From Epiperipatus broadwayi (taxonomy: Eukaryota; Onychophora; Udeonychophora; Euonychophora; Peripatidae), in the NCBI GenBank assembly GCA_028023455.1, contig JAQFVV010000968.1, positions 80,407 through 144,406 on the forward strand: a stretch of 64,000 nt of DNA, in the 5' to 3' direction. The notes under the pieces are model-generated. The model did not search any database and was not told the origin of the DNA. It saw only the letters and a list, made by a program, of their open reading frames with translations. Each line of letters starts with the position of its first letter. The first letter of the stretch is position 1. Of the stretch, positions 12,701-23,362 are shown one piece after another. A program made the position numbers and the translations under genes.

Positions 12701-13055
12701 AGACTTCAGACAACTCAATGAAGTATGGAGAGGTGTATGTTGGGAGTAACAAGAAGAGATCGAAAACGCAATGTATGGGTAAGACAACAAACAGGTGTTA
12801 CTGACCTTATTGAAAAAATTAAAAGATTGAAATGGAGTTGGGCTGGACATATTGCTAGAAGAGATGATAATAGATGGACAATTGAAATTTTAAACTGGAT
12901 TCCAAGAGATTGTAAAAGACCCAGAAAGAGACCACATGTGAGATGGATGGATGAAATAAGAAAATGTGCAGGGGGTGTTGTGGAGAAGAGAAGCTAAAGA
13001 TCGGAGAAGATGGATTAAACTTGGATTGATAATGGTTGATGATGATATATATATA
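9779..13055 (+). mobile_element. Near-full-length RTE-like non-LTR retrotransposon
   Basis: An element of about 3.3 kb with a leader (9779-10108), a single long reading frame with endonuclease and reverse transcriptase, and a short 3' end with a GATGATGATG-like tail near 13027-13040. This short-tailed structure without poly(A) is typical of the RTE group. The duplicated flank (9186-9778 plus 13056-13130, compared with 52906-53590) gives an independent estimate of both ends. AT dinucleotides flank each end, so the exact target-site duplication cannot be read. It is probably inactive, with two in-frame TGA codons and a 3' frameshift, but is far better preserved than the related fragments at 1578-2580, 18400-18890 and 25430-27720. 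Confidence 0.85.
10109..13030 (+). pseudogene. RTE-type endonuclease/reverse transcriptase ORF with 2 TGA stops and a 3' frameshift
   Basis: In one frame from ATG 10109 the protein shows an apurinic-type endonuclease, then reverse transcriptase. Endonuclease motifs are YNCRSL, GLCEVRRKG (catalytic Glu), QVYAPTSSHSD, GDFNARIG and SDHRLV. RT motifs are KGKAPGNDG, YRPISLL, FIDYEKAFDSI (motif A Asp), GVRQGDSISP (motif B), FADD near 12299 (catalytic Asp pair) and KYLGQI. A C-terminal region follows with RCMLGVTRRDRKRN and WAGHIARRDD, typical of this group, which produces many 'craniofacial development protein 2-like' misannotations. In-frame TGA occurs at 10505-10507 and 12719-12721. Both lie where a CGA (Arg) codon is expected, consistent with CpG decay (inference). 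A one-base frame change lies near 12970-12990: the downstream frame REAKDRRRW continues the expected end. Enzyme role: target-primed reverse transcription of its own RNA. Confidence 0.85.
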
Positions 13056-13793
13056 TATGAAAAATTACAGCTTACAAATTTATTATGCAAAAAAAAAATT
13101 AAAAATGAAATAATAAAGAAATATTAAAATGACTTGTGCATAAAACTTTCCATAAATTTGAATACGACTAATTTCTCACAACTTACATAACATTCATACT
13201 ATTAGAGTGTCCTTTATGAATATTTGACATAGTTTAAAATTAGAAACTTACCAATCCAAAGGGAAGATCAATATTAAAAAAGTATGTTGCAATTTTCTAC
13301 CAAAATTATTTAAAATTTTAAATCTTCATTATTTATAGAGTTTACATCCGAAGAATAAGCAAAGCATATCTACAGGACTCATATCAACAATATGAATTAC
13401 ACTGAGATAAAGTAAAAGTGTGACAAAAATGAAAGTGATATTCGTAAATACCTCATGAAAACCATATTGATTGCCAAAATAAAGTCTTGGTAATATATTT
13501 CCCATGACTTTATAAAAATACACTACCAACAAATTTAATCCACATTTCAGGAACAAAGTAAACGTTTGATGGCATGAATTCACAAACAAATGCAACTACT
13601 TTTGAGGCAGTAAATAATGAAACTAGTATTTGATCTCTAGTCTTGAAGCAGTGAGAATAAACCATTAGGAACATTAATAGTAAATGTATTTTTTAAACAA
13701 AGTACTATACACTTTAATATAACAAAAAGTGATAAAATATATTTGAAAATATCATAACAACATAGAGATAACCTAAGCAACAATCTATGACAT
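13056..13793. other. Non-coding stretch between the LINE and the PLE
   Basis: The first ~75 bp is the resumed flank of the LINE (compare 53520-53590). The rest holds one 88-codon minus-strand opening (13595-13329) with hydrophobic stretches. I do not recognise it and see only a weak donor-like GAG/GTATTT inside it, so I do not call it a gene. Confidence 0.4.
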
Positions 13794-14645
13794 ATGAAAT
13801 TTACAGTTGAGAAGGAAGAGAATAATAAAATTGCATATCTGGATATAATGTTTCAAAAGAAATTGATAGATAAAAAATGGTGTATTGAGACAAGTGTTTA
13901 TAAAAAGAATAATATTGGTAACAAAATAACAAATTGGTTTTCCAACATTGATGGGAAATATAAAATTAGTTGTATATATTCAAGAATATACAGAGCTGCA
14001 ATGTATTGTTCAAGGAAAGAAGATTATAATATACAAAAAGATTTAATAATCAATGAATTAAAAATGAATGGTTTCCCTGTATATATAATTAAAAGAAGTA
14101 TTGGAAAAATAGAATATAAGATAAATAAAAATGAAAAGAGTGAAGGAAAAAAGAAAGGTGAAGATAGGTATATAGGAATAAAAACAAATAATAATATCAT
14201 AGTAAATAAATTTAACAAAATTATAAAGAAGATTAATAAAAGATACAAAAGAATAATTAATACAAAAATAGTTAATAAAAAAAGAGAAAACCTATTAAAT
14301 TTGATAGATAGCAAATACATAGGATATAATAAAGATAATAAAGAAATAATTAATGGAGTATATGTGATAAAATGCAAACAATGTCTAGATAGTGGGATTG
14401 ATAACAAATATGTGGGAGAAACAAAAAATTCTATAAAAACAAGACTAAAACAACATATGGCAGATAATAAATCACCAATATATATACATACAAAAGAAAC
14501 CGGACACAAATTTACACAAAGTTCAATAAAAATGAAGTTATATACAAAAAGTATTAAAGAAAGGAAAATAAAAGAAGCTATATTAATAAGAAAGATAAAA
14601 CCAGAATTTAATAGAGATTCTGGGATTAGGATGAGATTGGTTTAG
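13794..14645 (+). pseudogene. PLE RT C-terminus plus GIY-YIG endonuclease (partial ORF, 283 codons)
   Basis: The frame is intact over 283 codons but its ATG is not the native start, because an in-frame TGA lies just upstream (13788-13790) and the RT core is missing. Residues ~15-110 match the RT end and thumb-like region (AYLDIMFQKK, then RIYRAAMYCSRKEDY). Residues ~115-180 are Lys- and Asn-rich. Around residues 187-222 lies the GIY-YIG motif: GVYVIKCKQC, then KYVGET, RLKQH with its Arg, and a downstream KEAILIRKIKPEFNRD containing the conserved Glu and Asn. The enzyme nicks DNA to prime reverse transcription in active elements. This copy keeps the endonuclease signature but cannot retrotranspose without the RT. 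Confidence 0.8.
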
Positions 14646-15527
14646 TTATTAAATAAGATATATAGAGGTAAATATGTAAAGAGATAATTGTTAATAAATA
14701 AGTTGGGGATGATAAAAATGGTTAGGTTAAATACGAATATAAATTTGGGTATATTTACAGATATTAAATAATAATAAATAAATAAATTAATAAACTTAGC
14801 ATAATATTTACATATAAAACAGTATAAAAAATTTTTATAAGAATTATATAAAAATAATGATAAAAGTTAAAATATATAAAATAAAAAAATATATATGTAA
14901 ATAAAGTTGTAGGGTTTATATATATAAAAACATATAAAGAAGTATAATATAAATTTATGAGTATTATATAATAAAAGTTAAAGTGTAAAAATATATATAT
15001 ATATAAATAAAGAGTTGTAGGGGATATATATTTAGTTTAAATAATATGTAATAGAGGGAGCTAGGGTATAAGATAATTTTTTGAAAAAAACGATTTTTCA
15101 TTATTTTATTTTGAAGATCAGAATAGCCTTAGTAAGTGTAAAGATTATAAAGTTTATAGGTTTTAAATATTCAGCAATAATAAATATAAAATATTAATTT
15201 TAAAAGAAGAATGAGTAAGAAAATAATAAATATGATTTAAAATTAAAAGAATTTTAATTACTAATCATAAAGTTTAAGTTTATGAAGAATACAGATAATT
15301 AGTAGATTGTTAATAATAATAAAATAGATAATATTTAGATTAATAGTTGTCCTTGAATGTATATATGTATAAAGTTAAGAATACACATGTATAATTTATA
15401 TTTATTTTTCATTTATGTAGTACATTTTATTTTATATTAATTGTTTTATTTGGGTTTGATTATTTATTTCAGGTTTTTAATATATATATTTTATGTTGTT
15501 TTTTTTTTTGTTCATTATATCATAGCT

Positions 15528-15555
15528 CTGAAGAAGACTGCAGGTCAGTCGAAAC
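15528..15555 (+). other. Hammerhead-like hairpin motif at the PLE 3' end
   Basis: CTGAAGA is followed by a perfect 5-bp stem GACTG/CAGTC closing a CAGGT loop, then GAAAC. This is the arrangement of the hammerhead ribozyme core (CUGAUGA, stem II, GAAA) with one core change, CUGAAGA. Penelope-like elements are known to carry hammerhead motifs. The core change makes efficient cleavage doubtful. Confidence 0.6.
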
Positions 15556-16322
15556 GTAGGTGTATGTACAAATAAAGTTTGCTAAAAGTGTTTGAAGTTT
15601 GGATAAATTATATTTAAATGTTACAATGTTTTTTTATTCGTTAATTATAATTAATACTACTCCAATTGTTTTTTACAATATTTATATTCTTCTAGTTCTG
15701 CATATGTCAAGGCTTTACTTAAAATGTCCTTATCACCTTTTCTTCTAAATTCAACAATATCTTATTTAATGCACTAGAAGTCATCTTATATTACAAATAA
15801 TGTTTCGTTACATGAAAATCATCTTTAGTTATAAATACATAAATAAAATATTATTTTGTTGAATAGTATCCTGGTCAAAAGTCTGTGGATATTTATATAC
15901 TTCTGCATCCCCTGCCAATTATCGCCTTAATTGGAGATTTTGAGATTTCTTATTATGTGCCACATTAATTAGTATTGTTTGTTATGGCAGTAAATATATA
16001 AAAACACTGTGGAAACATATTGCCCTTACTTGTAAACCTACAACTAATATTTCAATTAGCGAATTATTAGGTAGTTGAAAAAAAATTGTTGTGTTTGTCG
16101 ATCTTACAATCAAAGGTAAAGCTATAAATCACAAGTTGGCTGATGTTCTCCGTGATTGGATAAAAGATCATGAATTTAGACTTATCACAAGTTCCACTTT
16201 CAGTTACCAATCAATGACATTTTAGTTACAGAATGCTGAAAATTCATCTACATTGACTGATTGCTTTACGTCACAAGAGGATTTATTCTTGAAATAGGAA
16301 TGTTTCTCATTAAGAATATGAG

Positions 16323-16435
16323 GTCAAGTGTTGTTAGCCGAGAGGTCAGCGCAGCAACCTTGCAAGCAAGAAGTTGGTTGCAGACGGTTGTTGTGGATTC
16401 GCCTCCAGCCGATGTTATGACATATGGAAAAATAA
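16323..16435 (+). mobile_element. Short tRNA-derived SINE (copy 1)
   Basis: About 113 bp containing a box A-like TTAGCCGAGAGG, a box B-like GTGGATTCGCCTCC, and an A-rich tail. It is flanked by a perfect 11-bp target-site duplication AAGAATATGAG at 16312-16322 and 16436-16446. The corresponding positions in module copies B (near 19672) and C (near 34640) lack the insertion. There is no tRNA-unrelated region beyond a short tail. Confidence 0.85.
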
Positions 16436-17504
16436 AAGAATATGAGCAAAACCAATATATCAACATTTTTCAATCTCCTCGTTATAACTTTTTGAATAAG
16501 GGAGTGAAAAACAATCTTATTTGAGACATTATATGCAGAATCAATGTTTTTAAATTAACATTTATTTATCATTTGCCTAAGGTTGGATCAAAAATATTCT
16601 CTAGGAGTAACTCTTTAAACTTGTTGTCAATATGTGGAATTTTGATTCCTATATTTCATGGATAGCTTTACAAGAGGTAACATATATTTCTGGTTAAAAC
16701 TGAACCTTTTTTAAAAAAATACCTTATAAGTTTGTAGATAATTTATTAATTTTTGTAATGCATATTATTGTTGGTACACTGTGCTCTACCTTTTGGTAGT
16801 GACTTCATTTTCTTTGAATTTGCTTCAATGGATATCAGAAGACAATTTATTTCATAGATAAAAGTTAAAAACATGAGTTTCTTTCTCTCATCTCAGTAAA
16901 TTATCACATAAAGTAGGGTTTCCATAAAATTCCAAATCTTTTTTCCAGATTCATTTGTACTGTTAATTAGATTTCATTTTTCTACTCATTACTGAAGATT
17001 CATCAAGAAATTGAGGACCACCCACAATAATCAGCAAGAAAAACATCGAAACTTAAATCTCTTGGGTAGAATCTTAACTAAATAAATAATTAAATCTTAA
17101 TTACTTTTAATTTTTATTAATTTTAATGTTGTGTTTTGATTTTTTTTTTTTTTTGTATTTGCCAGTGTTTTAATATAATTTAAAGTTATTTTTGGAAAGA
17201 AAATCTATTCAATTTTATTAATTTTATAATGTCAAGTGTAAACGTTATTATAAAGATGGTAAACAAATTCTTACCATCTACGGTTTCAATTTTAACAGAC
17301 CCATGCTGAATTCCTTCGTGTTTTAAAATTATATCAGATTTATTAAATAAAATTTTGCTGTTCTCACCTCAGTAACTAATGTTAATCAAAAATCCTTTGG
17401 GAAACAAAATTTACCTGAATATTTATATGAATGTATTTATGGAGTTTTTCGCCTTATGTTGATGAAAAGTTAAATAATAGAATAATTGTTTTGCGCATGT
17501 GTAG

Positions 17505-17622
17505 CCTCAAAAAGTTGTGCTGAAACTGAGTTTACGTGCAAAAATAATATGTGTTTTCCTAAATTGTGGAAATGTGATAAATATAATGATTGAAGGGATA
17601 ATTCTGATAAAAATTGGTGCAA
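17505..17622 (+). pseudogene. LDLa exon copy A, disabled
   Basis: After an AG acceptor (GTGTAG at 17499-17504) the frame reads an LDL-receptor class A repeat: Cys, EFTC, NNMC, LWKC, then D-K-x-x-D and DNSD before the last Cys. LDLa domains are about 40-residue, calcium-binding, six-cysteine modules in extracellular receptors. Here the fifth cysteine codon has become TGA (17591-17593), and the donor expected after AA at 17621-17622 reads ATAT instead of GTAT. Both the domain and its splicing are lost. Compare the intact copy at 52032. Confidence 0.8.
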
Positions 17623-18399
17623 ATATATACAATTGTCTGATTGTTCATTTTTTGATTTTGTAAAGACAAACAATTATATTTATGCGTAGTATGGGTATTA
17701 TGGGTTTCCACAGAGTTTAATGTTTTCATCTAAATTATTTAATATGTTTATAGATTACTGTTCTGTTATGTTATCATTATCAGTTTCAACCATTATCGAT
17801 TTCTACACGATAAAGATAATTCCAAGTTTACTCCTATTTCGTAGATCCATATCCACACTTCTCCGTAAGATACGAGCAAACATTTTTATTTCATTTCCTC
17901 ATCTCTCTTGTAGCGTCTCTGTAGATGTTTAAAAATCACTTGAGAACCAATATAATATAGCAATACCCTCTTCTAGTAAGATCTCCTGTAAAGCTCCAAT
18001 TTAGTTTCTTAATTCTATTAGTGAAGACACAAGTACCTATTTATTTTCTGATACCTCTATGTCACTTTGAGTCTTTTTAATACTTACAACATATAACTAT
18101 TTGTACATTGTTGGTTGGTTTGATGCCGTTGAAATGTTATTCTATTAAGTGTTGGTTTGAAGTTTATGAGTAAGAAGTGGTAAAACACGTTTATTAAACA
18201 ACTTCCTGTTCCAATTATTAAACATAGGTTTTTTATATGTATTAAGTTGGTTTACCAGTATCATTCCATTCCAACTTGACTTTATAAATAATTAATTAAT
18301 ATTATGTTTTTATTTATATTAGAAATCGAAACAACATATTTGTTGTTTTTAACTTGTTCTAATTCATTACTATCAATCTTTATTTTCGTCTACAAATAT

Positions 18400-18890
18400 C
18401 ATTCAGTGTTTTGGTAATCATTTTGACTCCTAGATATTTACTTTCATCTGATTACTTTTGCAATATCTTGATGGTCTAAAGGTTTATTTGCAAAAATACT
18501 CATATTACCTCGAAATATAAATGATATAATCTCCATTTATTTCTGTTCTCTTAGATTTTCATTTTTATTCACAACATTGTTCCTGTAAAGATGTTGTAAA
18601 TTGCTTTGGAGAGATATAATCATCCGGTGATATACATATCTCAATGTTAATCTTCTATTACCACAAGATATTCTAATCAGTGGTCTTGCACTTTGACATA
18701 TATTTCTCTGAATTCATCAATATCCTGGATCTATATTTTGATGATCCTATGCTTTAACTTTCTAGAAATGCATGTAGAATCCAGGGATCCTTTCATAATT
18801 TACAAATTTTATTGGTTCTTTGTATAACATCTTTTAATAGGAAGATATTTTTCAGTGAATTAAAATTATTTTTTACCCTTCTTATGGTGT
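18400..18890 (-). mobile_element. Antisense RTE-like LINE fragment in module A
   Basis: The reverse complement matches the RT region of the LINE (roughly 11950-12430), including the counterpart of 'GATCCAGGATATTG' near 18735. It also matches 25430-25930 in module B, so this insertion predates duplication of the module. Confidence 0.65.
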
Positions 18891-21035
18891 GATGAATTTA
18901 GATCCTTAGTTAGCTGTAGACAATTATAACTATAACACAATTATAATTATAATTATAACACAATGTTAATCTTTTATTTTTTAATAATCCTTAAATTTAT
19001 TATTTCCGTTTTTAATTATAAACATAACACTCCACATGACTTTACATTATTTATTGTGTCGTAGTTCTGTACATGTCGAAGGTTTTTAATTTAAATGTAT
19101 CCTCACTTTTCCTTCTAAGTCCAACAATATCATATTTAGTACTAAAGAAGCCTTCTTCTATTTTGTACGATGCTTCTTTACCTGAAAATTATCTGTAGTT
19201 ATAAGTATCTAAATAAAATACTGTTTTGTTGAATTGTAACCTTGATCAAAAATCAAGAGATTTTTATAACTGTCTGCCTCCCTTGCTGACTGTTGTCTTG
19301 AATGAAGATTCTAAGCTTGCTTAGAGTGTGGAATATTAATTAGTATTCTTATAAACGATAGTATATATGTAAAAAAAGCATGCACACATATGTCTCTTAT
19401 CTTTAAAATCTTAAGCAATATTTAAGTTAAGAAATATGAGGTATTTGAGGGGAAAAATATTGGTGTTGATCAATTTTACAATCAAAAATGATGAAACGTC
19501 ACTGTGCAGGCTGATATTCTCCTTATTTGGAAAGACGTGCATGAATATTGATATTAGTTAACAGCCTCTGTTATTCAATTCTTTACATACAGAAATCTGA
19601 AAATTCATCTGTTCATAAGATTACTTCAACTTCAAAAGAAACTTTTTTCCTGAAATAGCCATGTTTCTCCTTAATATGATAAGCAATTCGTAAAACTTTT
19701 ATAATGATTAGAGCCTTGTTCCCACCACCCTAAAGACAGTATACGCCATATGTGATTTGCTTTATTGATTATTCAAATGTTGATCTACACGATACAGAAA
19801 CATTTTTTTTAATCTCCATATAAATAACTTTTCTAACAAGAGGGTGAAAACCATCTTGTTCGATGCTGTGGTCGAGAATAATTGTTTTGTAAATTAACAT
19901 ATACTTTTCATTTACCTAAACAATTTCTATGTTTAATCTGCTTGGATTGATTGTGACCAATACTTGGTGTTGTGATTCAATTATTTTATGCATATCTGCT
20001 TTACAGTTAACATATTTTTTAATTATTATCATTTAACATATTTATATGGTTAAAAGTGCAAGTTTTTGAAGAAAAATCCTTTATAAATTTAAGGTATTTC
20101 ATTAATTATTGTTCAGAAAAATATTATTTGTTGACTGAAATCTATCTTTTGGACGAGTCTTAATTTTCTTTTGATCCAGCTTCTATGGATGTGAGGAAAG
20201 AAATTGCTTCACAGATAACAGTTAATAATTCCAAAAATATTTTATTCTTTTTATGTCTCTTCTCAATTGAAGTCATCCTTAATGAATTTTGAACGAAATA
20301 TCTGCAATTAATGAATTATAACATTAAATAAGGTTTCTACGAGGTTCTGATAATTTTTTTTCAGATCCATTTCTTTTGTCAGATTTGATCTTTCTACACC
20401 TTCCTAGTGATTCATCAAGAAAGCAAAACTGTGCATAATACTTGTATTCGTGTCATTCATCAACAAAATTTCACAATCACTGACTTATAAAAATGAGAAA
20501 AAATTCAAAAAAAATTCTCTAGGATGGAATCTTAAGTAAATAAATAACTAAAGTTTAAGTTCTTTTAATTAAATAATTAAATTTTACTTTCTTTTAATAT
20601 TTGTTAATTTTGATCTTTTTTCTATTTATCAATGTTTGAATGTAATTTAAAGTTACCTTTTGAAAAAAAATCGCGATATTCGTTTTATTATTTCTTGAAA
20701 ACTGAGATAAACTGATTTGTGAATGTTAAATATTGGTTTTAAAGTGATGATAAACACAAACGTTATTATAAGGACCTTAAACAATTTATTGCCATTTACG
20801 CTTTCAGTTTTAACAGACCGATGTTGAATTCTTTCCTATTTTAAAAATGAACGTTAAAATTACATCACATTTAAATATAAAATTTTACTGTTTTTACATG
20901 AATAACTGATGGTAGATAAAAACACTTTTTTCATTGAAAATTTCTAAAATAGTTATATGCATCTATTTATACAATGTTTACTGCGTCTGTATTTTGATTA
21001 AAAATTCAATAATAGAATGACTTTTATATTTGTAG

Positions 21036-21278
21036 CTTTAAAGCGTTGTAGTAAATCAGAGTTTACGTGTAATAATAATAAATGTAGTCAAGCGTTGTTA
21101 GCGGAGGTGTTATCGCAGCCGCCTTGCAAGCAAGTTAGTTGGTTGCAGACGGTTGTGGGTTCGCGTTCCGGCCGATGCTATGACATATGGAAAAAAATAA
21201 TAATAAATGTATTCCTAAAGATTGGCAATGTGATAAAAACAATGATTGCGAAGATAATTCTGATAAACATTGTTGTAA
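21036..21278 (+). pseudogene. LDLa exon copy B, interrupted by a SINE
   Basis: The exon follows TTGTAG (acceptor) and encodes [14 protein letters not shown] before the SINE, then CIPKDWQCDKNNDCEDNSD and a final Cys after it. The donor is AA/GTATAT at 21279. All LDLa cysteines and the acidic D-x-S-D calcium-site motif are present, but the 109-bp SINE and its duplicated target lie between the third cysteine and its neighbour. Without the insertion the exon would be about 118 nt. The exon is probably skipped or mis-spliced in any transcript. Confidence 0.85.
21087..21195 (+). mobile_element. Short tRNA-derived SINE (copy 2), inside an LDLa exon
   Basis: About 109 bp related to copy 1 (16323). 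It has box B-like GTGGGTTCGCGTTCC, a shared core TTGCAAGCAAG and GGTTGCAGACGGTTG, and ends GACATATGG plus A-run. It is flanked by a perfect 16-bp target-site duplication AATAATAATAAATGTA at 21071-21086 and 21196-21211. Confidence 0.9.
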
Positions 21279-21913
21279 GTATATAGGATTTCTTTAATTT
21301 ATTTTATTACATACAATTACCTGATTGTTCATCTTTTGATTTTTTTATAGATAAAAAATTCTATATATATGTAGATTAGTTATTATGGATTTCCACAGAG
21401 TTTTATTTTTTCATGTAAATATTTTAATTTGTTTAGCAATTACTTTCCTCATATATAATACTATCGACTTCACAGAACGAAAATATTTCCAAAACTGATC
21501 ACAATATTTACATCCTTGTTCACTCTTCTTCGTAAAGCACCAGCCTATCTTTTTACTTCTTCCATCCACTTCTAGTGGCTTTATGATTTTTACAATCTTT
21601 TGAGATCCAGTTTAATACGTTAACAGTCTATGGATTATCATTTCTTCTAGTAATATCACTTCTAAAGCTCACATTTAGTTTTCTAAATACTTTAGTAAAA
21701 TCACTATTACATATTTATTCTCCAATCCCTTTACTTTATTTTCAATCGTTTTACTATCTCAAACATAGAGTTTTCCTTGGAAAGTTCTGAGGTCGGCTGA
21801 AATCTTGGAAATGCTGTTCTGTTGCGCTTTGAATTACAAGTTCATGAGTGGAAAAACATCGTTATTTAAAACGTTTTGTTTCAAACTAATTGCTGCGTCC
21901 AGCGGCATTTTAT

Positions 21914-22677
21914 TGCTCGCTGGATTGCAAATATCAATAACACAAATATATAATAATTAATGAGGCAGCTCAGCAATTTAAATAATGAGAATTTATTTAC
22001 AGAGTTATATATGAGTTAATCTCTCTTGTTAATATATACAAAAACATGACTATTATACACATGATATATTATATATAAATGAGGGCCCAAAGGCGTATAA
22101 AAATAATAATGAGATCAATATGACCTGTTACATAGTCCCTAGGTTTATTTTGTAATGTCCGGAGGTAAACCTCTCCGCAAGGCTAAGTGAAGAAAGGAGC
22201 TGACTGTAACACCCAAGGAAATGGCATATCTGCCTTTCAAGAGCTTCACTTAGCAAGTGTCTCATCTCAGTTCAATTCTAGATCTATTATTTCTCTCTCC
22301 TTGTTTTTGGAGTAGCCTCCCTTGATTGGCCATCCGCTGTCCACATGGTGGTCATTTCTTTAGTTACTATTCGATCCCTGACAAGATAATGCCATGAGTT
22401 TAGAATAGTCTATTTTGAGCAATCGCTTTGTCTACATTATCTTAATCTTTCTTGATAAATTACTTTATAGTTTCTCCTTAATTAAACTATTTAATTAGTC
22501 TAATGCTTTATCAAATATTGTAAATGCCTTTCATCCACACACATACTTTTAGTTTAGCGTTAATATATCATTTATTACTTATAATACACAATTAGCAATC
22601 CGTTTAGTTTTACATTTATAATTAATAACTAGTAATACATATTTTATGTATACGTACATATACACACACATTTAGCA
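21914..22677 (-). repeat. LTR (3' LTR of the minus-strand element)
   Basis: 764 bp beginning TGCTCGCTGGATTG and ending TTTAGCA. Matches 24481-25244 throughout, with scattered substitutions and small indels. Confidence 0.9.
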
Positions 22678-22812
22678 TACCTCCCCCAAGTTCAAAAATT
22701 CGTGTTTTACTTATTTTTTCTATTCTCTGAACTTAAAACATAATAAGTATGGCGGGGGGGGGGGGATTTTCTTTCAAGGTTTATTTTAATTTCGTTTGGG
22801 ACTGCACTGCTG

Positions 22813-23045
22813 TTACGGTTTTTCCCAAATGTCCACTTGCTGTTGTACTTTTCCTGAAACAACTGCGGGCATTTTTTGACTATATTCTTCTTTCCTCAAC
22901 TGTATGATATGTTTGCATAACATTCTTCCATTGGCCATTCGGATGGATACCACTTTCTTTGTTAAGTGACGTACAATTTTAGCCTTATTCCAGAATTGGA
23001 CAGTTTTGTTTTTAACCCATCCATGTTTTTTAGATACAAATTTAT
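22813..23045 (-). pseudogene. Possible integrase C-terminal remnant of the gypsy-like element
   Basis: About 75 open codons on the minus strand ending at TAA (22813-22815), with HGWVKNKTVQFW, IVRHLTKKVVSIRMANGR and HIIQLRKEE. A basic, aromatic-containing stretch just before the 3' LTR is where the integrase C-terminal domain sits in gypsy elements. This position is the main reason for the call. Sequence similarity is only suggestive. Confidence 0.4.
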
Positions 23046-23362
23046 AGTTAGGAATGGGTACTTCTTATTCTTCAGGTGACCTACTTTCCGCAGGCTTGGT
23101 TCGCAATCGACAATTTAGATTTTTCTGTGGAGTTGATTTCTCGACTATGGCTGGATGTGTTTCGCACGCGATTGACAGTTTTTACGTTTTTCAATAAACA
23201 TTATGATGTCCTTAATTTTTCTCATCGATAATTTAATTCCCAAGTGATTGAAACAATCATGGCCAATGAGGGGATTTATCAGGTCGTGAATTATATATAA
23301 TGCCAATTTTAATTTTTTGTCATTGTAAGAAGTAATTGGAGCCTGAATTGCTCCTTTAATCT

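Larger units (their letters stand above)
13794..15610 (+). mobile_element. 5'-truncated Penelope-like element (family 1)
   Basis: The element starts inside the end of the reverse transcriptase domain (IAYLDIMF near its beginning), continues through a Lys-rich linker to a GIY-YIG endonuclease, and ends after an AT-rich 3' region with a hammerhead-like hairpin at 15528-15555 and a final AAATAAAG near 15570. Reverse transcriptase plus C-terminal GIY-YIG in this order is the hallmark of Penelope-like elements. The 5' truncation within the RT is usual for these retroelements. It differs clearly from the PLE family at 53.7-56.3 kb. Confidence 0.8.
15690..18950. repeat. Duplicated module copy A (contains an LDLa exon)
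   Basis: Matches copy B (19050-21900 plus 25245 onward) and copy C (34018-34855 plus 51094-52900) in the same orientation, with moderate divergence. Shared anchors: TAGTTCTG near the start, GATCTTACAATCAAAG-type sequence (16103, 34431), GTGACTTCATTTTC (16798, 51310), the LDLa exon, and TTTCCACAGAGTTT after the exon in A and B. The module therefore duplicates intron plus exon and implies tandem exon duplication in a host gene. Confidence 0.8.
19050..21913. repeat. Duplicated module copy B (contains an LDLa exon split by a SINE)
   Basis: Same order of anchors as copy A: TAGTTCTG (19063), TCTAAATAAAATACTG (about 19208), TTAATTAGTATT (about 19336), the LDLa exon (21036-21278), then TGATTGTTCATCTTTTG and TTTCCACAGAGTTT. 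The gypsy-like element at 21914-25244 interrupts the module downstream of the exon. Homology to A resumes after 25245. Confidence 0.75.

Noticed and set aside
10517-12850. Several minus-strand frames opposite the LINE
   Set aside because: Antisense shadows. The plus-strand frame carries all endonuclease and RT motifs.
13329-13595. 88-codon minus-strand opening with a hydrophobic, membrane-like C-terminus
   Set aside because: AT-rich DNA yields Phe/Leu/Ile-rich chance frames. No recognised domain, and only a weak donor-like site inside.
14024-14509. 161-codon minus-strand frame opposite the Penelope ORF
   Set aside because: Antisense shadow of an A-rich coding sequence. Only the plus strand has the GIY-YIG motif.
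16323-16435. A functional tRNA gene
   Set aside because: Box-like motifs are present but no cloverleaf with acceptor stem forms, and target duplications show it is a SINE.
16261-16524. 87-codon plus-strand frame across the SINE
   Set aside because: It only spans the tRNA-derived SINE and flanking intron.
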